Assembly: GCF_007989085.1 (NCBI RefSeq)
Contig: NZ_BJVJ01000003.1
Location: forward strand, 124,001-188,000
From: Pseudonocardia sulfidoxydans NBRC 16205
GTDB lineage: Bacteria; Actinomycetota; Actinomycetes; Mycobacteriales; Pseudonocardiaceae
DNA: 64,000 nt
Direction of reading: 5' to 3'
In this document: in pieces, positions 44,500 through 53,632 of the stretch
Layout of the letters: the number at the start of each line of letters is the position of its first letter
Numbering within the stretch: the stretch's first letter is position 1
Translations under genes and position numbers: made by a program
Notes under the pieces: model-generated
What the model saw: only the letters and a program-made list of their open reading frames with translations
What the model was told of the DNA's origin: nothing
Databases searched by the model: none

Positions 44500-46911
44500 T
44501 CACTCCGTCCGGAAGGGAGGGGCGCCGGACACGTCCTGGCCCGTGTGGGCGGCGTGCCAGACGCGGTCGGGTAGCAACGGCATGTCGATGTTGCGGACCC
44601 CGGTGGGGCGCAGGGCGTTCATGACCGCGTTGACGTAGGCCGCGGGCCCGCCGACGGCCGCGCACTCGCCGACACCCTTGGCGCCGATCGGGTGGTGCGG
44701 CGAGGGCGTGACGACCTCGTGCAGCTCGAACCCCGGGGTCTCCCACGCCGTCGGCAGCAGGTAGTCCATGTAGTTGGCGCCCACCAGGTTGCCGTCGGCG
44801 TCGTAGGTCTGGAACTGCATGTTCGACATGGCGTAGGCCTCGGTGAGCCCGCCCATGATCTGGCCCTCGACGATCATCGGGTTGATCCGGACCCCGCAGT
44901 CGTCGACGCCGACGAACCGCAGCACGTCCCACACCCCGGTCTCGGGGTCGACCTCGACCGTCGCGATGTAGCAGGCGAACGGCCAGGTCAGGTTGGGCGG
45001 GTCGTAGTAGGCGTTGTTCTCCAGGCCGGGCTCCATGCCGTCGGGCATGTTGGAGTACGCGGCCATCGCGCACTCCTGGATCGTCACGCCCCGGCTCTCG
45101 GCGCCGCGCACGAAGAACCGGCCGAGCTCCCACTCGACGTCCTCCTCCGACACCTCCAGCAGGTGCGCAGCGAGCTTGCGCGCCTTGGCCCGGATCTTGC
45201 GGGCCACCATCGCGGTGGCGGCGCCCGCGACGGGCGTCGACCGGGAGGCGTAGGTGCCCATGCCGAACGGTGTGTGGTCGGTGTCGCCGTGCTCGACGAC
45301 GATGTCGGTCGCCGGGATGCCGAGCTCGTGGGTGACGATCTGGGCGAACGTCGTCTCGTGCCCCTGGCCCTGCGTCTGGGCGCCGATCTTGAGGACGGCC
45401 TTGCCCGTCGGGTGCACCCGCAGCTCGGCGGAGTCGAACATCTTGATGCCGAGGATGTCGTACTCGCGGCTGTTGCCGGCCCCGAGCGGCTCGGTCATCG
45501 TCGAGATCCCGATGCCGAGCAGCCGTCCCTGCTTCCGGGCCTCGGCCTGCTCGACGAGGAAGTCGTCGTAGCCGATGGCGTCGAGCCCGATCTGCAGGCA
45601 CTTGAGGTACTGCCCGGAGTCGGTGAGGAACCCGAACGGCGTCCGGTAGGGGAACTGGTCGTCGCGGACCAGGTTGCGCCGCCGGAACTCCGCCTGGTCC
45701 ATGCCGAGGTCGTCGGCGGCGGCCTGGATCATCCGTTCCTGGAAGAACATCGCCTCGGTGACCCGGAACGAGCACCGGTAGGCGACGCCGCCGGGCGCCT
45801 TGTTCGTGTACATGCCCTGCGCGGTGATGTGCCCGACGGGCACGTCGTAGCAGGCGAACGACGAGTGGACGAGCCCGATCTTGAACTTGGTGGGCTGGGC
45901 GTCGGCGAAGAAGGCGCCCTGGTCGGTGGTGGCGTGGTAGCGGACGGCGAGGATCTTGCCGTCGTTGGTCAGCGCCATCTCCGAGTCGAGGTACATGTCG
46001 CGGCCGAACCCGGTCGACGACAGGTTGCCGGTGTTGTCCTCGATCCACTTCACCGGCTTCGCGGTGAGGATCGAGCACAGGATGGCGCAGACGTAGCCGG
46101 GATAGACGGGCACCTTGTTGCCGAACCCGCCGCCGACGTCGGGCGAGATGATCCGGATCAGGTGCTCGGGCAGCTCGGCGATCAGCGCGACGGCCGCGCG
46201 GACGATGTGCGGGGCCTGGCTCGTCATGTAGACGGTGAGCTTGCCGGTGGCGTTGTTGAAGTCGGCGACCGCGCCGCAGTTCTCGATCGGCGACGGGTGG
46301 CTGCGGGGGTAGTGCAGCCGCAGCTTCGAGACGACGTCGGCCTTCGCGAACGCGGCGTCGGTGCCGTCCTTGTCGCCCACCTCCCACTGGTAGGCGATGT
46401 TGTCGGCCTGGCCGGACTTGTCGTCGCGGATCAGCGGCGCACCCGGTGCGACGGCCTGCTCCGGGTTGACGATCGGGGGCAGCGCCTCGTACTCGACGAC
46501 GATCGCGTCGCACGCGTCCTTGGCGATGTAGGGGTCCTCGGCGACGACGCAGGCGACCTCCTGGCCCTGGAACCGCACCTTGTCGGTGGCCAGCACGGCC
46601 TGGGTGTCGTAGGACAGCGTCGGCATCCAGGCGAGGTTGCGCTGCGCGGCCATCTCACCGGTCAGCACCAGCTTCACGCCGGGGATCGCCCAGGCGGCGC
46701 TGGTGTCGATCGACTTGATCCGGGCGTGCGCGAGCGGGCTGCGCAGGATCTCCATGTGCAGCATGCCCGGCAGCGTCACGTCCTCGACGTAGTTGCCGCG
46801 GCCGCGGATGAACCGGGCGTCCTCGACGCGGGGCCGGCTCGACCCGAGCCCACCGATCTTGACCTCGTCGAGCGCGCGGGAGCCGGCGGCCGGCTCAGCT
46901 GTCGCCGTCAC
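44500..46911 (-). CDS. coxL: CO dehydrogenase large subunit CoxL, form I (set 1)
   Basis: An 803-residue molybdenum subunit that oxidises CO to CO2 at a Cu-S-Mo centre. The active-site loop is AYRCSFR with the copper-binding Cys380, the form I signature. Molybdopterin cytosine dinucleotide binding segments include GGGFGNK and [13 protein letters not shown], and the catalytic Glu is in AKGVGE near the C-terminus. The GTG start overlaps the coxS stop (GTGA). The length matches characterised CoxL (about 800-810). Set 1 is the better candidate for the main CO oxidation enzyme because coxG follows it. Confidence 0.94.
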   Translation of the reverse strand: MTATAEPAAGSRALDEVKIGGLGSSRPRVEDARFIRGRGNYVEDVTLPGMLHMEILRSPLAHARIKSIDTSAAWAIPGVKLVLTGEMAAQRNLAWMPTLSYDTQAVLATDKVRFQGQEVACVVAEDPYIAKDACDAIVVEYEALPPIVNPEQAVAPGAPLIRDDKSGQADNIAYQWEVGDKDGTDAAFAKADVVSKLRLHYPRSHPSPIENCGAVADFNNATGKLTVYMTSQAPHIVRAAVALIAELPEHLIRIISPDVGGGFGNKVPVYPGYVCAILCSILTAKPVKWIEDNTGNLSSTGFGRDMYLDSEMALTNDGKILAVRYHATTDQGAFFADAQPTKFKIGLVHSSFACYDVPVGHITAQGMYTNKAPGGVAYRCSFRVTEAMFFQERMIQAAADDLGMDQAEFRRRNLVRDDQFPYRTPFGFLTDSGQYLKCLQIGLDAIGYDDFLVEQAEARKQGRLLGIGISTMTEPLGAGNSREYDILGIKMFDSAELRVHPTGKAVLKIGAQTQGQGHETTFAQIVTHELGIPATDIVVEHGDTDHTPFGMGTYASRSTPVAGAATAMVARKIRAKARKLAAHLLEVSEEDVEWELGRFFVRGAESRGVTIQECAMAAYSNMPDGMEPGLENNAYYDPPNLTWPFACYIATVEVDPETGVWDVLRFVGVDDCGVRINPMIVEGQIMGGLTEAYAMSNMQFQTYDADGNLVGANYMDYLLPTAWETPGFELHEVVTPSPHHPIGAKGVGECAAVGGPAAYVNAVMNALRPTGVRNIDMPLLPDRVWHAAHTGQDVSGAPPFRTE

Positions 46912-47414
46912 TTGGCCTCCTTCTCGGCCGCCCACCGGACGGCCTTCACGATGTTCTGGTAGCCGGTGCAGCGGCACAGGTTCCCCGACAGACCCCAGCG
47001 GATCTCGTCCTCGGACGGATCGGGGTTGCGGTCGAGCAGGGCGCGGGCGGCCAGCATCATCCCGGGGGTGCAGAACCCGCACTGCAGGCCGTGCTCGGTG
47101 GCGAACCCCTCCTGGACCGGGTCGAGCTCGCTCGGCGTGCCGAGGCCCTCGACCGTCGTGACCTCGTGCCCGTCGGCCTGGACGGCGAGCATGGTGCAGG
47201 ACTTCACGGGCGTGCCGTCGTAGAGGACGGTGCAGGCGCCGCAGTTGGTGGTGTCGCACCCGACGTGGGTGCCGGTGAGCGCGAGGCCCTGACGCAGCAG
47301 GTGGGCGAGCAGCAGCCGTGGCTCGACGTCGGCGACGCGGCGCTCGCCGTTGACGGTCACGGAGATTCGACGGGTCGGGACATCGGTCTCGACGACCGGT
47401 TCGGTGGCGGTCAC
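46908..47414 (-). CDS. coxS: CO dehydrogenase small (2Fe-2S) subunit CoxS (set 1)
   Basis: A 168-residue iron-sulfur subunit carrying electrons from molybdenum to FAD. The plant-ferredoxin-like cluster has [18 protein letters not shown] plus KSC; the second cluster is CGFCTPGM with CRCTGYQNI. All eight cysteines are present. The GTG at 47414 follows GAGGAGG. The order coxM-coxS-coxL is the standard one. The N-terminal tail before the fold is about 17 residues. Confidence 0.94.
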   Translation of the reverse strand: MTATEPVVETDVPTRRISVTVNGERRVADVEPRLLLAHLLRQGLALTGTHVGCDTTNCGACTVLYDGTPVKSCTMLAVQADGHEVTTVEGLGTPSELDPVQEGFATEHGLQCGFCTPGMMLAARALLDRNPDPSEDEIRWGLSGNLCRCTGYQNIVKAVRWAAEKEAK

Positions 47415-47434
47415 GGGAATCCTCCTCGGGGTCG

Positions 47435-48310
47435 TCAGGCCGCTGCGCCGGCGGGCGCGCGTTCGGCGGTCAGGATGCGGCGCACGAACGTCGCGACGAC
47501 GTGGCGTTTGTAGTCGGCGGTTCCGCGGTGGTCGGTGCGCGGCCGGGCGACGGCGGCGGCCAGTTCGGCGGCGCGGTCGACCACGTCGGGGTCGAGCGTC
47601 GATCCGACGAGCGCCTGCGCGGCCTCGGTGGCGGCGATCGTCGCCGGCCCGACACCGGTGAGCGCGATGCCGGCCCGCACGATCTCGCCGCTGACGGACT
47701 CCAGCGCGACGGCGACGCCGGCGGTCGCGAAGTCCCCGACGCGGCGCTCCAGCTTCAGGTACGAGCCCGAGCGGACGCCCTGAGCCGCGGGAACCACGGC
47801 CTCGACGGCGATCTCGTCGTGCTCCAGCGCGTTCTGGAAGGTGCCGACGACGAACTCGCCGACCGGGATCGTGCGGCGCCCCCGGCGGCTCGCGGCGACG
47901 ACCGAGCCGCCGAGGGCGAGCATCACCGATGCCCAGTCGCCCTGCGGGTCGGCGTGGCACAGCGACCCGACGAGCGTGCCGCGGGTGCGCACGATCGGGT
48001 CGGCGACCAGCGGCGCGGCGGCCGCCATCGTCGGCTGCGCGCCGGGCAGGACCGTGGAGTGCTCGAGGTCGACGTGGCGGCACAGGGCGCCGACGCGCAG
48101 CCCACCGCCGGGCGTCTCCTCGTGGAAGCCGAGGCCGGCGACGTTGTTGATGTCGACGAGGACACCCGGGGCGGCGAAGCGCAGCTTCATCATCGGCACC
48201 AGGCTCTGGCCACCGGCGAGGATCTTGGCCTCGTCGCCGTGCTCGGCGAGCAGCGCGAGCGCCTCGTCGAGGGTGCGGGGCGCCTCGTAGCGGAAGCGGG
48301 ACGGGTACAT
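47435..48310 (-). CDS. coxM: CO dehydrogenase medium (FAD) subunit CoxM (set 1)
   Basis: A 291-residue FAD-binding subunit. The FAD motifs [15 protein letters not shown] and [17 protein letters not shown] are clear and the family C-terminal region is complete ([15 protein letters not shown]). The ATG at 48310 overlaps the stop of a small upstream gene (TGATG), so that small gene is coupled to the dehydrogenase. It passes electrons to the quinone pool, probably through CoxG. Confidence 0.93.
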   Translation of the reverse strand: MYPSRFRYEAPRTLDEALALLAEHGDEAKILAGGQSLVPMMKLRFAAPGVLVDINNVAGLGFHEETPGGGLRVGALCRHVDLEHSTVLPGAQPTMAAAAPLVADPIVRTRGTLVGSLCHADPQGDWASVMLALGGSVVAASRRGRRTIPVGEFVVGTFQNALEHDEIAVEAVVPAAQGVRSGSYLKLERRVGDFATAGVAVALESVSGEIVRAGIALTGVGPATIAATEAAQALVGSTLDPDVVDRAAELAAAVARPRTDHRGTADYKRHVVATFVRRILTAERAPAGAAA

Positions 48311-48570
48311 CAGATGTCCTCTCCGGGCCGCGGGGGTTCGACGATCGCGACCGGCAGCGGCTCGTCGTCGGGATCGGGTCGCGGCTGCTGGTGCGGTGGC
48401 CACGGCCCCGCCACCGGCTTCCCGGCGACCTGCAGCCAGCCGACCATCCCGGGGAAGGACCAGATCGTCGGGCTGGACCCCGTGGGGACGTCGCGGGGGG
48501 CGCTCTCGAAGAGCTCGAACGCCCGCCCGGTTCGCCCGCCGGGGGCGTTCGGCGGAGGATCGTTGGTCAT
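48310..48570 (-). CDS. Hypothetical protein (86 aa), first gene of cox set 1
   Basis: An 86-residue Pro-rich protein from the ATG at 48570. It has an N-terminal [21 protein letters not shown] segment (quoted in part), a central [20 protein letters not shown] and an acidic Pro-rich tail. No membrane segment or enzyme motif is seen. Its stop overlaps coxM, so it is made with the dehydrogenase. No functional call can be supported; an assembly factor or small binding protein is possible. Confidence 0.6.
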   Translation of the reverse strand: MTNDPPPNAPGGRTGRAFELFESAPRDVPTGSSPTIWSFPGMVGWLQVAGKPVAGPWPPHQQPRPDPDDEPLPVAIVEPPRPGEDI

Positions 48571-48604
48571 CGTCGACTCATTTCCTCTGGTTCGCAGGCG
48601 CGTC

Positions 48605-48643
48605 GTGGACGGGACGGGCGCGTGGTGGACGGGACGGGCGCGT
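48605..48643. repeat. Two tandem 19-bp repeats in the divergent cox promoter region
   Basis: GTGGACGGGACGGGCGCGT occurs at 48605-48623 and again at 48625-48643, a 20-bp period (close to two helical turns). A partial third unit (GTTGGTGG) follows. It lies 35-73 bp upstream of the set 1 start, so it may be a regulator-binding array or simple slippage. Confidence 0.7.
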
Positions 48644-48691
48644 TGGTGGCCGGAATGCTCCACCTGCACGAACACGCTCGCACCCCTGCCC

Positions 48692-48705
48692 TAAGCGAAG
48701 CCTTA
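48692..48705. promoter_or_regulatory. TAAG-N6-CTTA palindrome, site 3 (cox divergent promoter)
   Basis: TAAGCGAAGCCTTA, the third site of this frame, 76 bp before the coxM set 2 start and 122 bp before the set 1 start. It matches sites 1 and 2 in the four outer bases of each arm. Confidence 0.5.
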
Positions 48706-48780
48706 AGTGGGGTTTGGACTCCGCGCCCGCGGCGCGCCACCATGGTCACCACCACGGCGGTCGGAGACGGGAGGAGCGGC

Positions 48781-49665
48781 GTGCAGGTCCCCGCGTTCTT
48801 CGAGTACCAGCGTGCGACGAGCGTCGAGCACGTCGTCACGCTGCTCGAACGGTTCGGGCCCGAAGCCCGGATCGTGGCGGGCGGGCACAGCCTGATCCCG
48901 ATGATGAAGCTGCGGCTGGCGCAGCCGGAACTGCTCGTCGACGTCAACGACCTGCACGAGCTCTCGGGCATCTCGGTGAGCGAGGGGGAGCTGCGCATCG
49001 GCGCGCTCACCCGGCACGCCGAGCTGCTGGCCAGCCCGGTCGCGGGCGAGCACTTCCCGATCCTGCACGACGCCGAACGCGTCATCGCCGACCCCGTGGT
49101 GCGCAACCGCGGCACGATCGGCGGGTCGGTGTGCCAGGCCGACCCGTCGGAGGACCTGTCCGGTGTGTTCACCTCGCTGCGTGCCGTCGCCGTCGTCCGC
49201 GGCACGGGCGGCGACCGGACCGTGCCGATGCGCGAGTTCTTCCACGGCCCCTACGAGACGGCCGTGCGGCCCGCGGAGATCCTCGTCGAGCTGCGGGTGC
49301 CGTTGCGGCCCGGTGCCGGCAGCGCCTACGTGAAGGTCGATCGGCGGGCGGGTGACTGGGCGGTCGCGGCCGCCGGGGCCGTCGTGTCGCTCGACGCCGA
49401 CGGTGTCGTGACCGAGGTGGGGATCGGGCTCACCGCCGTCGGGGACGCCGACTTCACCGCCGTCGAGGCCGAGGACCTGTTGCGCGGCAGGGTCGCCGAC
49501 GACGACGCCTTCGCCGCCGCGGGTGCCGCCGCGGCCGAGCACTGCCGACCGACGGCCGACCAGCGCGGGCCCGTCGACTACAAGCGTCATCTCGCGGGCG
49601 AGCTCACGGTCCGCGCGCTGCGCGCCGCGACGGCCCGCGCCCACCGCGGCGGGTTCCCGGAGTGA
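48781..49665 (+). CDS. coxM: CO dehydrogenase medium (FAD) subunit CoxM (set 2)
   Basis: A 294-residue FAD subunit, paralogous to set 1. IVAGGHSLIPMMKLRL and NRGTIGGSVCQADPSED are the FAD motifs, and the C-terminus ends in VDYKRHLAGELTVRAL. The GTG at 48781 has GGGAGG at 48769-48774 and gives a normal length; an ATG at 48742 adds 13 residues but has no ribosome site. This set is read away from set 1 across about 210 bp. The stop overlaps coxS by 4 bp. Confidence 0.92.
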   Translation: MQVPAFFEYQRATSVEHVVTLLERFGPEARIVAGGHSLIPMMKLRLAQPELLVDVNDLHELSGISVSEGELRIGALTRHAELLASPVAGEHFPILHDAERVIADPVVRNRGTIGGSVCQADPSEDLSGVFTSLRAVAVVRGTGGDRTVPMREFFHGPYETAVRPAEILVELRVPLRPGAGSAYVKVDRRAGDWAVAAAGAVVSLDADGVVTEVGIGLTAVGDADFTAVEAEDLLRGRVADDDAFAAAGAAAAEHCRPTADQRGPVDYKRHLAGELTVRALRAATARAHRGGFPE

Positions 49666-50141
49666 GGGTGGGGGTGACCGTGAACGGGGTCGAGCACGTG
49701 CGCGACGTCGAGCCGCGGCTGCTGCTCGTGCACCTGCTGCGCGACGAGCTGCGCCTCACCGGGACGCACTGGGGCTGCGACACGTCCAACTGCGGCGCCT
49801 GCATCGTCTGGATGGACGGGCTGCCGGTGAAGTCGTGCACCGTGCTGGCGGTCATGGCCGACGGGCGCAGCGTCCGTACCGTCGAGGACCTGGAAGGACC
49901 GTTCGGGCTCGACCAGGTGCAGCAGTCGTTCATGGACTGCCACGGCCTGCAGTGCGGGTTCTGCACCCCGGGAATGCTGATGACGGCCCGCAAGCTGCTC
50001 GACGACAACCCCGACCCCACCGACACCGAGATCCGGCAGGCCATCTCCGGTCAGATCTGCCGGTGCACGGGCTACCGCAACATCGTCGCGGCCATCCGGC
50101 ACGCCGCCGACGCCGAGGCCGTCGGTCGGGGGGACACGTGA
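49662..50141 (+). CDS. coxS: CO dehydrogenase small (2Fe-2S) subunit CoxS (set 2)
   Basis: A 159-residue 2Fe-2S subunit. The first cluster reads WGCDTSNCGACIVWMDG with KSC, the second CGFCTPGM with CRCTGYRNI; all eight cysteines are present. The GTG at 49662 overlaps the coxM stop, and its own stop overlaps the coxL start (GTGA). It is shorter at the N-terminus than its set 1 counterpart. Confidence 0.93.
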   Translation: MRVGVTVNGVEHVRDVEPRLLLVHLLRDELRLTGTHWGCDTSNCGACIVWMDGLPVKSCTVLAVMADGRSVRTVEDLEGPFGLDQVQQSFMDCHGLQCGFCTPGMLMTARKLLDDNPDPTDTEIRQAISGQICRCTGYRNIVAAIRHAADAEAVGRGDT

Positions 50142-52546
50142 CCGGCACCGTCGAGGGGTGCGCGGGGCCGGGCTTCGGCTCGGTCCCGCGCAAGGAGGAC
50201 GGGCGCTTCGTCCGCGGCCGCGGACGGTTCGTCGACGACATCGCCCTGCCCGGGATGCTGCACGGCGCGGTCCTGCGCAGCCCCTACGCGCACGCCCGGA
50301 TCCGGTCGGTCGACGCCACCGCCGCCGAGTCGCACCCCAAGGTCCGCGCCGTGATCACCGGCGAGACGCTCGCGGCCCGGGGCATGGCGTGGATGCCGAC
50401 CTTCTCCCACGACGTCGCCGCCGTCCTGGCCACCGACAAGGTCCGCTACCAGGGGCAGGAGGTGGCGTTCGTCGTCGCCGACGACCGCTACGCGGCGCGC
50501 GACGCCCTCGCCCTGATCGACGTCGACTACGAGCCGCTCCCACCGGTGGCCGACGCGCGGCGATCCCTCGACGAGGGCGCGCCCGTCATCCGTGACGACA
50601 TCGCGGACCGGACCGACAACCACGTCTTCGACTGGGAGACCGGCGACGCCGGCGCCACCGAGGCCCTGTTCGCCCGCGCCGCCCACGTCTCCGAGTGCGA
50701 CCTCGTCTACCCGCGGGTGCACCCGGCCCCGCTGGAGACCTGCGGCACCGTCGCCGACTTCGACCGCATCTCCGGCAAGCTCACCGTCCACACCACCGCG
50801 CAGGCCCCGCACGCGCACCGCATGCTCTACGCCCGGATCGCCGGAATTCCGGAGCACCACATCCGGATCATCGCCCCCGACATCGGCGGCGGTTTCGGCA
50901 ACAAGGTCGGCATGTACCCGGGCTACCTGTGCGCCGTCGTCGGCTCGATCCTGACCGGGGCGCCGGTGAAGTGGGTCGAGGACCGCTCCGAGAACCTGAT
51001 GAGCACGTCGTTCGCGCGCGACTTCCACATGCACGGCGAGATCGCCGCCGACGCCGACGGCCACATCCTCGCCCTCCGCGTGTCGGTGCTCGCCGACCAC
51101 GGCGCCTTCAACGCGACCGCGCAGCCGTCGAAGTTCCCGGCCGGCTTCTTCGGCGTCTTCACCGGCTCCTACGACATCGCCGCCGCGCACTGCCGGGTCA
51201 CCGGCGTCTACACCAACAAGGCGCCCGGGGGAGTGGCCTACGCCTGCTCGTTCCGCGTCACCGAAGCCGTCTACCTGGTCGAACGCCTCGTCGACGTGCT
51301 CGCCCGCGACACCGGCCGCGACCCCGCCGAGCTGCGGATGGCCAACCTGCTCACCCCCGACCGGTTCCCCTTCCGCAGCGCGACGGGCTGGGAGTACGAC
51401 TCGGGGGACTACCCGCGGGCACTGCGCACGGCGCTGGACATGGTCGGGTACGAGGAGGTCCGCGCCGAGCAGAAGCAACGGCGCGTGGCGTTCGAGCGCA
51501 CCGGTCACGGGCCGCTCACCGGCGTCGGGATGAGCGTGTTCACCGAGGCCGTCGGCGCCGGGCCGCGCCGGCTCATGGACATCATGGGCCTCGGCATGGC
51601 CGACGGCGCCGAACTGCGCGTGCACCCCACCGGCCCCGCCGTGCTGCGGCTGTCGTGCATGAGCCAGGGCCAGGGCCACGAGACCACGTTCGCCCAGATC
51701 GTCTCCCACGAGCTCGGGTTGCCCGTCGACGCCGTCGAGGTCGTCCAGGGCGACACCGACAACACCCCGTTCGGGCTGGGCACCTACGGATCCCGGTCGA
51801 CGCCCGTCTCCGGGGCCGCGGCGTCGGTCGCGGCGGGCAAGGTGCGTGAACAGGCCCGCCAGGTCGCGGCCGTCATGCTCGAGGTGGCCGCCGACGACCT
51901 GCGCTGGGACGTCGGCACCGGGGGCCCCGAGGGCGGCAGCTTCTCCGTCAAGGGCGTGCCCGGGGTGTCGGTCACCCTGCGCGAGATCGCCATGGCCGCC
52001 CACGGCGGGCTCGACCTGCCCGACGGCGTCGAGGGCCAGCTCGCCGCGTCCACCGTCTACAACCCGCCCAACCTGACCTTCCCCTTCGGCGCCTACGTCT
52101 GCGTCGTCGACGTCGACCCCGGCACCGGGGAGGTCGACGTGCGCCGGTTCGTCGCCGTCGACGACTGCGGCGTCCGGATCAACCCGATGATCGTCGAGGG
52201 ACAGATCCACGGCGGCCTCGCCGACGGCATCGGCATGGCCCTGATGGAGCTCGTCGCGTTCGACGACGACGGCAACCACCTCTCCGCGTCGTTCATGGAC
52301 TACCTGCTGCCCACGGCCATGGAGTGCCCGCCGTGGGAGCTCGCCGCGACGGTCACCCCGTCGCCGCACCATCCCCTCGGCGCCAAGGGCGTCGGCGAGT
52401 CGGCGACCGTCGGGTCCCCACCCGCCGTCGTCAACGCCGTCCTCGACGCCATCGGCGTCCGCCACGCGGACATGCCGCTGACCCCCGCCCACGTCTGGCG
52501 CGCCCTGCAGGGCCGCCCGATCCGGCCCGACATCGCGATCAGGTGA
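50138..52546 (+). CDS. coxL: CO dehydrogenase large subunit CoxL, form I-type (set 2)
   Basis: An 802-residue molybdenum subunit, paralogous to set 1. Its active-site loop is AYACSFR with Cys370: the Cys-Ser-Phe-Arg core of form I is kept, but the variable position is Ala, not Arg. [20 protein letters not shown] and AKGVGE are all present. It is therefore expected to bind copper and oxidise CO, though a shifted affinity or another substrate is possible. GTG start at 50138. It is followed 7 bp later by a maturation gene but has no own coxG, coxD or coxE. Confidence 0.92.
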   Translation: MTGTVEGCAGPGFGSVPRKEDGRFVRGRGRFVDDIALPGMLHGAVLRSPYAHARIRSVDATAAESHPKVRAVITGETLAARGMAWMPTFSHDVAAVLATDKVRYQGQEVAFVVADDRYAARDALALIDVDYEPLPPVADARRSLDEGAPVIRDDIADRTDNHVFDWETGDAGATEALFARAAHVSECDLVYPRVHPAPLETCGTVADFDRISGKLTVHTTAQAPHAHRMLYARIAGIPEHHIRIIAPDIGGGFGNKVGMYPGYLCAVVGSILTGAPVKWVEDRSENLMSTSFARDFHMHGEIAADADGHILALRVSVLADHGAFNATAQPSKFPAGFFGVFTGSYDIAAAHCRVTGVYTNKAPGGVAYACSFRVTEAVYLVERLVDVLARDTGRDPAELRMANLLTPDRFPFRSATGWEYDSGDYPRALRTALDMVGYEEVRAEQKQRRVAFERTGHGPLTGVGMSVFTEAVGAGPRRLMDIMGLGMADGAELRVHPTGPAVLRLSCMSQGQGHETTFAQIVSHELGLPVDAVEVVQGDTDNTPFGLGTYGSRSTPVSGAAASVAAGKVREQARQVAAVMLEVAADDLRWDVGTGGPEGGSFSVKGVPGVSVTLREIAMAAHGGLDLPDGVEGQLAASTVYNPPNLTFPFGAYVCVVDVDPGTGEVDVRRFVAVDDCGVRINPMIVEGQIHGGLADGIGMALMELVAFDDDGNHLSASFMDYLLPTAMECPPWELAATVTPSPHHPLGAKGVGESATVGSPPAVVNAVLDAIGVRHADMPLTPAHVWRALQGRPIRPDIAIR

Positions 52547-52553
52547 GGCGACC

Positions 52554-53468
52554 ATGACCACGACCGAGATCCGCGCCCACGCCGACCGGCTCCACCGGGA
52601 CCGGGTCCCGTACGTCCTGGCGACGGTCGTCCGCGCCGAACGGCCCACCAGCGCCAAGCCGGGCGACAGCGCGCTCGTGCTGCCGGACGGCTCGATCGAC
52701 GGGTTCGTCGGCGGGGTGTGCGCGGAGTCGACGGTGCGGCTGGAGGGCCTGCGGCTGCTGGCCTCGGGGGAGTCGGAGCTGCTGCGGGTCACCCCGTCGG
52801 CGTCGGAAGCCGTTGCGCCCGAGGGGGTTCGCGTCGTCGAGAACCCGTGCCTGTCCGGTGGGACGCTGGAGATCTTCCTGGAGGCCGTCATCCCGCCGGT
52901 GCTGGTGCGGGTGTTCGGGGACTCGCCGGTCGCGCGGGCCATCGCGCAGGTCGGGACAGCGCTGGACCTCGACGTGCAGAACGACGTCGACGCCGTGCGT
53001 GCGGTCGCCCCCGACACGACGGCCGTCGTCGTCGCCGCGCACGGCCGCGACGAGGTCCCCGTCCTGCTCGCCGCCCTCGACGCGCACGTCCCCTACATCG
53101 CGCTGGTCGCGAGCCCGAAGCGGTCGGCCGCGGTGCTGGCCGAGCTCGACGTCCCCGACGAGGACCGTGCCCGCATCCACGCCCCGGCCGGGCTGGACAT
53201 CGGGGCGCGGACGCCGCACGAGATCGCGTTGTCGATCTATGCCGAGATCGTGGCCCGCCGCCCGCGCGCGGATCCTTCCGTTCCCGCGGCGGATCCGGTG
53301 CCCGCCCCGGCCGAGGCCCTCGATCCGGTGTGCGGCATGACCGTGGCGGTCAGCCCCGCCAGCCTGTCGTTGGCGCACAACGGGGTCGACTGGTACTTCT
53401 GCGGCTCCGGCTGCCGCGAGGCCTTCCGCGACGCCCCGCAGCGCTACCTCGCCCCGGTCCGCACCTGA
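52554..53468 (+). CDS. XdhC/CoxI-family maturation protein fused to a C-terminal YHS domain
   Basis: A 304-residue fusion. Residues 1-110 match the XdhC_CoxI N-terminal domain (YVLATVVRAERPTSAKPGDSA in part, then GFVGGVCAESTV), residues about 115-235 the Rossmann-like XdhC_C domain (VRVFGDSPVARAIA). After a Pro/Ala linker, residues 257-303 form a YHS domain (DPVCGM, WYFCGSGC) with Cys260, Cys283 and Cys287. XdhC proteins bind and sulfurate molybdenum cofactor; YHS domains are found with copper and other heavy-metal proteins. The fusion makes sense for a Cu-S-Mo enzyme, though metal binding is inferred. Confidence 0.88.
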   Translation: MTTTEIRAHADRLHRDRVPYVLATVVRAERPTSAKPGDSALVLPDGSIDGFVGGVCAESTVRLEGLRLLASGESELLRVTPSASEAVAPEGVRVVENPCLSGGTLEIFLEAVIPPVLVRVFGDSPVARAIAQVGTALDLDVQNDVDAVRAVAPDTTAVVVAAHGRDEVPVLLAALDAHVPYIALVASPKRSAAVLAELDVPDEDRARIHAPAGLDIGARTPHEIALSIYAEIVARRPRADPSVPAADPVPAPAEALDPVCGMTVAVSPASLSLAHNGVDWYFCGSGCREAFRDAPQRYLAPVRT

Positions 53469-53506
53469 CCCGCTCGGCTCCCCGGGGGCGTGGCCGACCA
53501 CCTCGC

Positions 53507-53557
53507 GCGCAACCTCACGGTTCTCCGAACACCGTTCGGAGAACCGTGAGGTTGCGC
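53507..53557. repeat. Family 2 inverted repeat, copy 2 (right end of CO island)
   Basis: A perfect 24-bp inverted repeat around a 3-base loop (ACC). The left arm is 53507-53530, beginning GCGCAACCTCAC and then GGTTCTCCGAAC; the right arm is 53534-53557. It lies between convergent genes, 38 bp after the XdhC-YHS stop. The outer 12 bases equal those of copy 1 at 37006-37055. Confidence 0.93.
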
Positions 53558-53632
53558 CCGGTTCCTTGCACGCCGCCGCACACCGACGACCTCGCGCGGT
53601 ACGGGCGTTCGGACAAGGGAGGGGGCCGCGGC

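Noticed and set aside
50072-53017. A 981-codon minus-strand frame opposite coxL of set 2
   Set aside because: The plus strand carries clear CoxS, CoxL and XdhC motifs; the minus-strand translation is low-complexity and has no recognisable domain.
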